Positions 1 to 9,215 of a stretch of 64,000 nucleotides of DNA are shown here, in pieces. The stretch is from Carya illinoinensis (taxonomy: Eukaryota > Streptophyta > Magnoliopsida > Fagales > Juglandaceae). The notes under the pieces are model-generated. The model searched no databases, was not told the DNA's origin, and saw only the letters and a list, made by a program, of their open reading frames with translations. The stretch is from positions 20,328,001-20,392,000 of the forward strand of contig NC_056761.1 in the NCBI RefSeq assembly GCF_018687715.1, written 5' to 3'. The position numbers and the translations under genes were made by a program. How positions within the stretch are numbered: the stretch's first letter is position 1; every line of letters starts with the position of its first letter.

Positions 1-624
1 TGGCAGTGCACCTAGTGCTGCCCCCTGACTAAAAGGGATTTCCAACCTACTGTCGCAGGTAGAGTCCAGGTCCAAAGGAAGACCGCTAACCCTCACACAC
101 AAGGTGTAACAGTATGTACCGGCTAAAGGAAAGTGATAAGAGAATGTATGTATGCTCACACACTTTAAGAAATGAAGGCACAAGGTGTGGGGAAATGTTT
201 TACGAAAGAAAACCCTTTTCAAGAAAAACTCCACCTCGTAATGTTTTAAATGAACAAATGTCTTATATATGGTATGTATGGAGTGAGAATGCATGGCTGA
301 AAAACCTATGTTAGTATATTTTGACTATATGAAGTAATGCTTATGAGTCATCGACTCATTTTAGTTTTATGCATGCCCCTCCCAAGAGCAAAATGAGTAG
401 AATGCGTCAGGATGGACATGGCCCAAAGGGAAAGAGCACAAAAGCCTAGATATGATGTTTTGTATAGAGGGCATTTAAATTTTAAATTTTAATATTTTCC
501 ACTGTAACTCTCTTGAGTCTTTTGTATCCTGGGTAGACAAGGAAAAGTTTTAAAACGAATGGTAATTCCCATCACTTCCTTAAAATCATTTTATAAAAGT
601 CCCACCACGTGGACAGGGGTTACA
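1..624 (+). repeat. 3' portion of a family Z LTR-type repeat, cut by the window edge
   Basis: From about position 110 this stretch is clearly similar to 45470-46012, the end of the complete Z copy inside the LINE at 42583-46012: both carry a block beginning GGAAAGTGATAAGA, a GACTCATTTTA motif, a GCCCCTCCCA motif and a final TTACA. The similarity stops at 624, which I take as the repeat's 3' end. The first 100 bases are only loosely similar to the 45300-45400 region. No coding function; the 66-codon frame at 114-314 lies inside the repeat and looks fortuitous. Whether this is a solo LTR or the end of a longer element cannot be told because the 5' part is outside the window. Confidence 0.7.
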
Positions 625-1639
625 AGGCCCTAGCATAAAGTTTGACTTTTGAGGTGAGTGACAAACTCTTAGGAGTAGCTATAAGAAGAAAATACTCATG
701 CATACTATTATAAAAAATATATTGAAAGAGAGAAAGAAATAAAACGTTACTGCTCTATATAAGTTTTCTTACTCATACACTCACATGAACTTTGACATTG
801 ATGATCTTATGAGGTGTGAACATCCATGGTGATTGTTGCAAATAAGATGGTGTACTCTAATGAATTTGTTGTGTGAGTGACATCATGTTAGAACTAAGAT
901 GCATGTAAGCATGTTCCTTACCTCATTGATTATATATATAAGAAAAGGATTAGTTTTTTTTTATTACTTTTTATTTACTTATTATTTTATTTAAAATAAA
1001 TAAAGTGAAAAAAAATATTTTTGGTTGCGTATTGGTCCAAGTCTGGGACTTGGTTTTTGATATATTCATATAAGTCCCAGTGGGACTCTATGGCCCAAGT
1101 TACATACCTCCCCCCCCCCCCCCCCCGGGGATATTATTTCCCCTTCAATTGTGGGAACTCACCTTTACACCCACGACACTTTCCTTCCTTAGCTCGAGCC
1201 CTACATGCATGGCGCCTCACCTTATTGTTTTCATGCCCCTTGTGATTAAGACACATAAGTAATACTTCTAATCTACGTTCCTTTATCACGGTAAGGGTTC
1301 TATCTAAATCAAATCCTTCTCCCTTTCAAAGTGTAGGGTTCGGCACACCTATATTTGAAGTTTGGAATTTTCGTTGTTGATTTGTGACATTGGGTCTTGG
1401 ATTTGGTTTGGGAAGAGTAGGCATTTACCCATATGATCATTCAAGAGTATTTTAGGCATGCATGGAGGATGATTTTTTGTGGGTTATGTGATTATACATT
1501 TTGGTTTTAATCAAGTGCACACCAAGTGTTTGTGTTTATTCCTCAATCAAGTTACACTAATTAATTGTGTATATTTGTAGTGGTTATCTTACCCATATAT
1601 CTAGAACATAAGTGTGATTGGTCTGTGTGGAAAGTTGAC
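625..1639. other. Unassigned AT-rich stretch
   Basis: No coding, RNA or repeat feature that I can support. It contains runs of T/A near 950-1020 and a 17-base C run (1110-1126). The short frames crossing the C run are products of that homopolymer. It may be part of the copia-like element whose 3' end follows. Confidence 0.4.
1110..1126 (+). repeat. C homopolymer (17 C)
   Basis: Seventeen consecutive C, followed by four G. It is likely length-polymorphic and prone to sequencing error. Confidence 0.9.
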
Positions 1640-2213
1640 ACTATTCCAAGTTTTTCATCATGTCTTTCTTAGTGTCTTCATCTCAGCACACATAAGTGGT
1701 ATTTATTCTCTTATGAGTCTTGTCAGATCAGTGACAAAAGGGGGGAGCATTGGAGGAGCAGATTGATTTATTTTTGGTAATGTAAAATTTAGGGGGAGTT
1801 TGAGTAAGTGTGTTCTTGAGGGAGAGTTGAATATTTTTTTGTGTTGTTTAATATTGAGGGGGAGAACTAAATTTTGGTTTGCAAAAATTACTTTAGAAAC
1901 TTTTACTTCATGGTTGATTTCATTTAAGTTTATTTTTATTGGACATAAATTTAATGTTGGATTAGAACATGCTTAGACTTTGAATTAGATTTTAAATCTT
2001 GTGAATTATGATAGTACTAATCTTAGTCATTGTTCTATGTCATCATTTTTTATTCTTGATTATTTGCTTGAAATTTCTACTCTGTTTTTTGGTCTGTTGA
2101 TTTTGTCTTGGCAGGTCTATACTACATTCATCAAAGTTGATTTTTTCACCAATCCACCGAAGGGGTAGATTGTAGATGCAAGAGTTTGTCACCAATCTGC
2201 CAAATAGGGAGAT
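1640..2213 (+). mobile_element. 3' internal end of a copia-like LTR retrotransposon (no intact coding)
   Basis: Several G-rich, polypurine-tract-like words (AAAAGGGGGGAG near 1737, AGGGGGAG near 1791 and 1857) are scattered through non-coding sequence, a pattern common just upstream of the 3' LTR in plant copia elements. The last one (CAAATAGGGAGAT, 2201-2213) directly abuts the TG start of the LTR at 2214. A partial copy of the LTR start, GATTGTAGATGC, also occurs at 2168-2179, 43 bases earlier. No pol motif is readable upstream, so the element is strongly truncated. The superfamily call rests on the tract style and is uncertain. Confidence 0.45.
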
Positions 2214-3125
2214 TGTAGATGCGAGAGTTTGGCAATGACTAGGTGACTAAGTTGATAAGTTTGAATAGGATTAGGTGACTAAAATGATAAGATTTATCTT
2301 ATCATTGTGTTTGTAATTTTGGATGAATGTAAAATATTTAGTGACTTTATCTATAACAATATTAATTTTATCTAGAAGTCATAGTAGTTGTTTAGATAAG
2401 TCATCTATGTGAATTTTGGGTCCATAAGGATTTGCACTTATCCAGAATAAAAACTGAACATAAATCATTTACTGCAGAGAAGAGTTATTGCAAAGTGTCA
2501 CCAATCCGTTAGGATACTTCTTCGTGGTAGACTCGCCCTGTCAGCAACGTCTTATGGAAATTGGAACTCATTCCAGATTATTTATTTAAGAGCTCATATT
2601 GGTTAGGATCTATAGAGATTCAGATATAGATCCTTTCTAGAACACTTTTTAGTGCTTATTTTGGTAAGAAAATTCCTTGGAGAATTTTCGTATTTTTTAT
2701 CTCTCAAAGACTGTGATCATGCTCCAAGTTTGGAGGATTGTTGATTGGATTTCAGCCAATGGAGTTTTAGGAGAAGAGACAATATTTGAAAATCACCAGA
2801 GGTTTTAGCTGCAGCCGCGGTAGAAGACAAATGGGTTGTTTGTTTGGTCAAGTAAGAGAGTCAACTGATAAAGGTTTTGTAATTGTGAACTTACTTGTAA
2901 TTTAATTTTCAAACAATAAAATTATCTTTTCTGGGTTTGGCTATCTCATAGAGTTTTACCTTTATAGAATTCTTGAAAAGGTTTTCCTTCGTAACCAATC
3001 ATTGTGTTGTGCAAGTTTATTTATTTCATTTAAGTATTTGATTGATTAAATTGAGATATAACCAATTTGTTCAAGTAAATTGGTAGACAATTTCGTGGAT
3101 TCACAGGGGTACTTGGGTAATTTCA
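2214..3125 (+). repeat. LTR copy A of a copia-like element
   Basis: It begins TGTAGATGCGAGAG directly after a purine tract and runs to the centre of an inverted repeat. Its reverse complement is matched along almost its whole length by 3131-3985: GTTTGGC near the start, GGTGACTAAG twice, GGATGAATGTAAAATA, the leucine-rich-looking TTTTCTAGGTTTGGCTA region (here 2931-2945) and AATTGGTAGA near the end. Similarity is obvious but far from identical, so the two copies are old or came from different insertions. Confidence 0.7.
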
Positions 3126-3130
3126 GATAC

Positions 3131-3985
3131 AAATTAAAATTATCCAAATATCCATGTATCATAATACAACGTTCTACCAATTCACTCAACAAAATGGTTA
3201 GTCGTCAATCGTGCAATTATTTTATAATTAAGCAATAACATAACACCAAAATTGGTATTGAAGGGAAACTCTTTAAAGAATTCTTTAAAGGTAAAACCCT
3301 ACGGGGTAGCCAAACCTAGAAAAATTAATTTTATTATTTGTAAATAAGGTACAATTAAGTCTCAATTACAAAACCTTTGTTATTTTACTCTCTTACTTCA
3401 CTTAACAAATGACCCACTTGTCTTTACCGCAGTAGCAGCCAAAACTTCTGATAATTTTCAAACATTGGCCTTTCTCCTAGAACTCCAATAGTTGAATCAC
3501 AATCACGCTATCTCAATCTTGGATCAATAATCACACTTTCTGAGAGAAACAATATGAAAATTCTCCATGGAGTTTTCTTACCAAAATATGCAATGCAAGG
3601 TATTCTAAAAAATATTTAGAACTGAATCTCTTCAGATTCTAACTAGTAGGACAGTTTAAATAGATTTCTAGAAGCAGTTTCCATGTCACAATAAAAATCT
3701 ACTGGCACTTGATACTTATCTTCTCAGCATTGGCAGTTTCGCATTCAAACTCTTTTATGGATAAGATCTATCTCTTGGAACTCAACTTCTACACTTTTAA
3801 CTTATCTAAAATACTTCCTGAAAACCTCTAGATAAGATCAAAACAACTTTAGACAAACTCAAATTATTTTACATTCATCCAAAATGTAAATTCCAATATA
3901 AGATGAAGTCTATTATCTTAGTCACCTAGTCATATGCAAACATATCATCTTAGTCACCAAGCCCTGGCCAAACTCTTGTAGTTAT
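3131..3985 (-). repeat. LTR copy B, inverted relative to copy A
   Basis: Reverse-complement partner of 2214-3125. Matching landmarks in plus orientation are TCTACCAATTCACT (about 3173), TAGCCAAACCTAGAAA (about 3307), TTCATCCAAAATGTAAAT (about 3874), CTTAGTCACC (twice, 3917-3960) and GCCAAACTCTTGTAG (about 3967). The two copies meet within a few bases near 3128. No TSD or internal region separates them. This is either two independent insertions or a rearranged remnant of one element. Confidence 0.7.
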
Positions 3986-4495
3986 AGGACTGATTTCTAC
4001 CAATTTTGAAAAAAATAGAATGGGTACAGATCTAAACCGATTTAGAACTGAACCTAACTCACTGGTTCAATTCAGTCTGATTTACCCGTTGACCAGTTTT
4101 TTTTTTCACTCATATATATAATAATATTTATAGATTGAATACGAAAATAGTAACAACAAAACCATGTAGGGCTGGTTTCTGCTACGAATATTGTATATTG
4201 TTAGATCCATGCTAGGTGCATAGCATCTTTAATTGTCATGAATTTGGGCAAGTAACATTGTATTGCATATCCTGTCGCCTCAGAGTCCCTTTGATCCCAA
4301 GCAAAATCTAGGGGCTTCACCAGGTGGCTATTGTGGTTGGCCATCGGTTGTTCCCATGGTGGTCCACAGTGGAATTGATGTGGAGAAGAAGTGGTGTAAG
4401 GTGATAGTTGGTGGTCTTGGTCTAGTTCTCATCCAACTGAGGCTAGCGTGTAAGTGGGGTTGGTTTCTATTTGAGGATAGGGAGGGGCTATGGCT
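3986..4495. other. Unassigned stretch before the solo LTR
   Basis: No supported feature. The sequence to 4500 continues directly at 6555-6560 once the solo LTR and one copy of GACTG are removed, so this is the pre-insertion flank. The 80-codon frame at 4263-4505 crosses the insertion point and is not a gene. Confidence 0.5.
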
Positions 4496-5629
4496 GACTG
4501 TGTGATGACCCGCTTTTACGTGTATTTTCACTGAAGGGTTGTTTTTAATTTTATTAATATATTGGTTTATTTATTTTAAAATAATGTATTTAAATTGGTT
4601 TTTAATTTATTTGATGTTGTGTTTATTTATTTAGTCGTTTTATGGTTTTTAAGATCGTTTTCAACGGATCAGTTTTGGTTTCCGAAGTGAGGACTGGACC
4701 TCATTTCTTTTCTCCATTTTTTCTTTTCTCTTTTTTCCCTTTTCTCTTTTTTTCTTTTCCTTCTTTTTCTTTTTCTTTCTTTTTTTTCCCTCCCTTTCTT
4801 CCCGTGCGTCGACCCCCCCGTGCGAATTCTCTCTCTTCTCCCTCACGCCACTCACGTCCAGCCACCCAGTACAAGCGCTCGCCGGTGCCGTGAGCCACAC
4901 CACCACCACCAATCTCTTCCCCTCCCTCCGGTGAACCACCCCACAAGTTTCCACCGCCAACGGAGCCGCCTTTTAGCCGAAATACCTCCTCCAAGCCAAA
5001 CGGCTTTTGCTACGATTTCCTGTCGTCGCTCCACCTCTGGCCACCACCTCTTCACCACTTCATCATCAACTCCTTGCCGTCCTAAACCACCCATTTCCGG
5101 CCTCAATCCATCGCCGGAAGAGTCCCCACGAGCTAACTCTCCGATTTGCATATTTTGGCCTCCTACCACCGTTTTCGCCGCCACCCATGGCCAAACTCCA
5201 CTTCCCTTAGCTTCATAAACATCCCTAGATCATTCCCTATCAATTTCGTGCCTTAGTTTGTCCTCGTTCAAAAGTTGGTATTTTACAACCCACGTCCACA
5301 GTGAAATTTCACTGTTACGTTGCTTTTCCTTCACCGTTTTCAGCTGCCGATCAATCAAAAATTAATATACAGTGCTGTAAGTATTTTCCAAACTCTAATT
5401 TTAGATTTAAATGTATTATGCTCTTACAATATTTATTTATCTGCTAGTTGGTTGATTCCGGACTGAGTCCGAGGAGTTCGGGGGTCGGATAGATTGAGGA
5501 CGGAGTGCTTGGTTTTGATTGTTTGTGATTGATTGGTTATTTGTGCCATGAGGTGTGCGTTACATATTGCATACATGTGCATTTTATTTTAAGTGAGAAA
5601 ATTATGTCTTGTTGGCGTAAATGGATTTC

Positions 5630-5760
5630 GGGTGCGTGTGTCTCACGAGCCCAAGCCGGGATGGGTTATTATCTCGGTGTAGCTCCTCTGGTTACTCGGA
5701 AACATAATATACTGAGTGACGTCCCCTGAGTTGTCGCTGGGCGACGACTGGAGCGGGGCC
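5630..5760 (+). other. Conserved GC-rich block inside family E LTRs
   Basis: This block (GCGTGTGTCTCACGAGCCC onward, through AAGCCGGGATGGG, TATTATCTCGGTG, AGTGACGTCCCCTG and GTCGCTGGGCGAC) recurs in the reverse LTRs at about 18830-18950, 23940-24060, 32970-33085 and 38850-38965, and even in the divergent LTR at 51048-51175. It is the best-preserved part of the LTR between distant copies. It holds a TGACGT core, the binding core of plant bZIP (TGA-type) factors, and a small self-complementary stretch GTCGCTGGGCGAC. A regulatory or RNA-structural role is inference. Confidence 0.55.
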
Positions 5761-5896
5761 TAGAGGATGCTTGGCAACGAACGCGCTTGGCGCAGAACTG
5801 GGCATCGCTCTACGCATCGACTCTGTGGCCCTTCGCTGGCGAGGGCTAGAGGATGCTTGGCTACGAATGCACAGGGCGCGGAACTGGGCATCGCTC
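5761..5896 (+). repeat. Direct duplication (about 56-bp core, 86-bp spacing) in the LTR
   Basis: TAGAGGATGCTTGGC starts at 5761 and again at 5847; each copy runs through GAACTGGGCATCGCTC. The same two-copy arrangement is present in the E3 LTRs (about 32815-32960 and 38698-38840), so the duplication predates the dispersal of these copies. Confidence 0.75.
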
Positions 5897-6211
5897 GTTT
5901 AGGTGTCACACTCGTGGTTGTTACCTGCGGTGTGGCACAGGAGCCAAGGTGTGCGGATGACCCCTAGGGGAGGTCATGGTGCATACGGATTAATTGGTTA
6001 ATGGATATGAGTTGGATATGGGCCAAATGTGACTTTTGGCGTGATATTTGGAAAGGATATGTTTGTGGGCTAAATGGGACTTTTGGCGTGCGTGGAAAAA
6101 TTATGGTTTTATGGGACATGTGCATTGCATTCTTTCATGAATGTTGTTTGAGTTAATATGTTTTTATCTAGTGGTGTTTGGATTTTACTTACCTGCGGCA
6201 TTATTTTTGGT

Positions 6212-6286
6212 ACCGTAGATTTTGGTGCAGAGTTCGAGGAAGAGGAGGAGGCTGAGCCTAAGGATGCGGCTCTGCCCGGGTGCTGA
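6212..6286 (+). other. Short acidic reading frame in the solo LTR E1
   Basis: Reads TVDFGAEFEEEEEAEP and ends at a TGA. The equivalent frame is found in four other LTRs of the family, with length differences that keep the frame. It may be an exon-like end of a spliced product or a relic; there is no ATG close to it here. Confidence 0.4.
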
Positions 6287-6554
6287 AGTTAAAGTCTATG
6301 CTTTGTAGTTAGTTTTTAAAACTATATTTGTATTATATAATATTTTATTATGTATGTTTTGAATAGTTTTGTATTAAACAAGAAAAATTCTGGTACTTAG
6401 TTATATGGCTTTGTTATCTGCTGCGTGTTTCTTTGTACACATTTGTTGCTTATACACACACTTGGCACACGTCGTTGGGGTGGTGACCCGTGATGTCATC
6501 ATCCAGACGTCTCGATTTTCCCGTGTTCATGCGTGGGGATTTGGCGGTGTCACA

Positions 6555-7479
6555 GACTGTGGTTGAACATGGAGGTTTGTAGGTGGGTACTGGGGTGTGC
6601 TAGGGCAGCGTCCAGGTAGTTTCTAGTGGCTTGCTGAGGTCCTCACTCTATGCAGTGGTGGTCTGGTGCAGCGACACTACTAGAAAACATGACCCAGAGC
6701 TATGGCTGAGGCTGTTTTCACGGTGGTTGTTGTTTTTCGTATGATAGGGAGCTTTGAAAATGCCATGAAGGGCGAAGCTGTGAGACATGGGGGGTAGGCC
6801 TTGGTGTTGTTAGGTTAATGGGAGCAATATGTCCATGGTGTCATTGCTAGCCATGATTGGTGGCTTCCATCGTGCATACTACATGGTTTGGAGGTGGAAA
6901 GTGGTTCATGTCAGTGGCTAATTTGCTCCCAGTGCATGGACCTTGGCTATGACATGAAGCCAGGCAAAACAAGAGGGTCGACAGCAACCCTTGCAATTTG
7001 CTTGGTTTTTCTATGTAAATAAGGGATTGTATTTGGCTATACCAGCTTGTATATATAAATATATATGTAGTTGGAAACTCGAGAGGAGGAAAGAGAGGGA
7101 AGAAACGTGCATGGAACTCATAGGCAGGTCTGAATGTTGTGTAATTGGCATTGGGCTTTTAGCATAATTTCTTGGGCCACTACTAAGTAGATAAGGCCCA
7201 TTTGGTCTATAAATTATAAGATGTACCCAGATGGGTTGAAGAGTTAGTACCTTTCACTTAAAATCATATCTCAATGCATAGATATAGACTCCAACTTCTC
7301 AATTACAAATAAATCTCACTATTTTAAATCAACTACTCCAAATAATTAACTAGGAACACTACAAAGTTTTAATATAAATATCAACTTCTCAACATACCAC
7401 GTCATCGGAACACAACAAATTTATTGATCAAAATTCTCCAATCACCATGGCGTCCTTTTATGCTTAATCCAATGTGCTT
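6555..7479. other. Unassigned stretch after the solo LTR
   Basis: The right flank of the solo LTR insertion. It has no supported gene. Around 6560-6970 it is G-rich without a long frame, and 7035-7075 is a TATA-like AT stretch. It may be part of an older, heavily diverged LTR element, possibly the X copy that follows. Confidence 0.4.
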
Positions 7480-8560
7480 AACTAATCTCGTCCATGCTCC
7501 ATAATCTTGATTCCCAACTGAAACATTCAAATAATCTGAAAAATATTTGGGAGATAATGGGTGAGTTATCAACAACTCAATAAGTAGAAAACATATACTA
7601 GTATATAAACATTAGAGTTTACAAAGTTCAGAATACAAAACAAAATATTTTTAGTTTCAAAATGGAGAACCAAAAACATGTTATCAAAATATCAGAGCAA
7701 CAGTTCATAATATTCATATTCAAAAGTCCTTTGGCATCGCATAACTGATTATCATCATAATATCGTAACTAAGGCCATGTTTAACCCCTGTGGTAAGGTT
7801 GTGCATGTCTATAGTTAACCAAGCAGAACTTATCAATGTTCGTCACTAAGGTGATGCACTCAGAACATAGACCACTATTATATTCTGTGGTGGGGCTAGA
7901 GGCCACTATTGTATGCCGTGGTAGGGCTGGAGGCAACTATTATGTCCCATGGCTAGGCTAGAGCCCACTATTATGCCCCATGGCAATGCTAGAGCCCACT
8001 ATAATATTCCATGGCAGGGCCATAAATCAGAACAAAACATAAAATATTTGTACCACACCATAACGAAATCATAATCATCGGATTAGAACTAGAAATAGAA
8101 TCAGATACAAAATCAGAATGTCATGCCAAATCATATCATTGTAGAGTACTAAACAAGTGATGTCATTGTCATGGTTTTGAGATGAAATGCGAGCTCTTTG
8201 TTGGGATGCGAGCAAAGTTCTCACACCCAAGTGCTTGATATTGTTGCTTGTGGTGTAATCCAACCAATTTGATTAGGGTTGGATATCTTTAAGTCTCCCA
8301 AGAATGCAATGCGAGCAAAGTGCTCATTCGTAGGAGTAGGATGTTAGGAGCATTTTCGGTGGAGCTGGTACGATTTGCTTGAGAACTATTGCTCGCCCTA
8401 GGGTGCGAGCACTTGCCTTGTTGGGGCACAAGCAATAGTGTCTCACTCGCCCCTAGGTCACGAGCTATGATGACTTTCTTACAATAAAGGTCGTTTCACA
8501 TATATTTTTAGTGCCATAAAGAGAGAACTCTTGTCCAAAAAGTGTTAGTGATGAGTTAAG
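7480..8560 (-). repeat. Family X dispersed repeat, copy 1
   Basis: The stretch 7555-7740 (GGGTGAGTTATCAACAACTC, ACTAGTATATAAAC, ATGTTATCAAAATATCAG, TTTGGCAT) is matched by 52046-52199 continuing at 60570-60600, and in reverse complement by 30900-31070. The GACTCACCC-type motif next to a CTTATTGAG motif is frequent in LTRs of large plant gypsy elements, so X may be an LTR. Ends are not resolved. It contains the 31-bp minisatellite. The strand is set relative to the copy ending in GTTACA at 62354. Confidence 0.55.
7869..8023 (+). repeat. Minisatellite, five 31-bp units
   Basis: Five contiguous units begin at 7869, 7900, 7931, 7962 and 7993, each close to AGCCCACTATTATGCCCCAT plus GGCAGGGCTAG. 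There is no length variation between units although bases differ. A degenerate reverse-complement version is in the X copy at about 30630-30780. Confidence 0.85.
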
Positions 8561-8837
8561 ATACCAAAACACCATAAAATTAGGAATTAAGAGGTTAAAA
8601 ATATATATTTTCTATCATTATTATTTGTCAACTTTTTCCTTCCTTTTTTTTTTTTTTTTTTTCAATAGACATTGCTTTGTCTGAATGTGTGTATTGGAGC
8701 CTCATTTGCGAGTACCACCGGATTCTCAATGCGTGGCAAGTCTAGTACCTCTTATAGAGGCCAAGATAGTTTGATATATAGAAAAACTCAAAGCATTGCG
8801 TAATTATATAGATTATGAAGTTTATTGGCTACTGTTA
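8561..8837. other. Unassigned; T run and target site of the chromovirus
   Basis: Contains a 19-base T run (8644-8662) and no gene. The last five bases, TGTTA (8833-8837), are the left target duplication of the retrotransposon that follows. Confidence 0.6.
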
Positions 8838-9187
8838 TGTAAAGGGCTGAAACTGTGCGTTTAAGTAAAGGAAGGATTATGTCATGTGGAGTGAAACGGT
8901 GAGTATTGGGTAAGTGATACGGGGAGTTTTAATAACTGTAATAACAGCCTGAGAATATTGTAAACGATAACGTTTTACTTCTGTAAAACGTGCATAAGAA
9001 CCAAAGCAACCTGTAAGCAAATTCATTCAGAAAGTTTAATAGAAAGGCAGTTTTGGAGGTTGGGAGCTCCTCAAAAGCTTCTTCCAAGAATCAAGAAAGT
9101 GATTCTTGGGTTTTCTTTTCATCTCATTCCAGTTTGTGTTGTGATCTTGTGTGTAGTATTTGGGTAAACTGTAGAATACCCATTACA
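8838..9187 (+). repeat. 5' LTR of the chromovirus
   Basis: 350 bp, TGTAAAGGGC to CCATTACA. It differs from the 3' LTR by five transitions and no indel. It would contain the element's promoter; I see no clear TATA box. Confidence 0.96.
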
Positions 9188-9189
9188 AT

Positions 9190-9198
9190 TGGTATCAG
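9190..9198 (+). other. Primer binding site of the chromovirus
   Basis: TGGTATCAG lies two bases after the 5' LTR and matches the complement of the 3' end of initiator methionine tRNA, the usual minus-strand primer of plant chromoviruses. The match breaks down after nine bases. Confidence 0.85.
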
Positions 9199-9215
9199 CG
9201 GTCGTCGGTTCTGTG

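Larger units (their letters stand above)
4501..6554 (+). mobile_element. Solo LTR of the family E gypsy element (E1)
   Basis: It is a 2054-bp unit starting TGTGATGACCCGC and ending GGCGGTGTCACA, flanked by a perfect 5-bp duplication GACTG (4496-4500 and 6555-6559). The same unit in reverse orientation forms the LTRs at 18049-20085, 23059-25288, 32508-34368 and 38042-40269. In LTR orientation it has an AT-rich start, a long pyrimidine tract (4700-4800), a GC-rich stretch, a donor-like GTAAGT (5378-5383), a conserved GC block (5630-5760), an 86-bp-spaced duplication, a short acidic frame (6212-6286) and the end. No internal region is present, so the element was lost by recombination between its LTRs. 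The many basic or proline-rich frames in 4640-5220 are produced by the composition of the pyrimidine and GC tracts. Confidence 0.88.

Noticed and set aside
4640..5220. Several overlapping 66-132 codon frames on both strands (lysine/glutamate-rich or proline/histidine-rich)
   Set aside because: They lie in the pyrimidine tract and GC-rich part of a solo LTR and reappear, altered, in the other LTR copies (19205-19882, 24341-24999, 33576-34285, 39457-40174). Composition explains them.
7869..8023. CRISPR-like array (regular repeats)
   Set aside because: Units are contiguous without unique spacers and lie in a plant repeat; it is a minisatellite.
9189..9215. Upstream extension of gag to 9189
   Set aside because: That start is a TTG inside the primer site; the first ATG in frame is at 9216.
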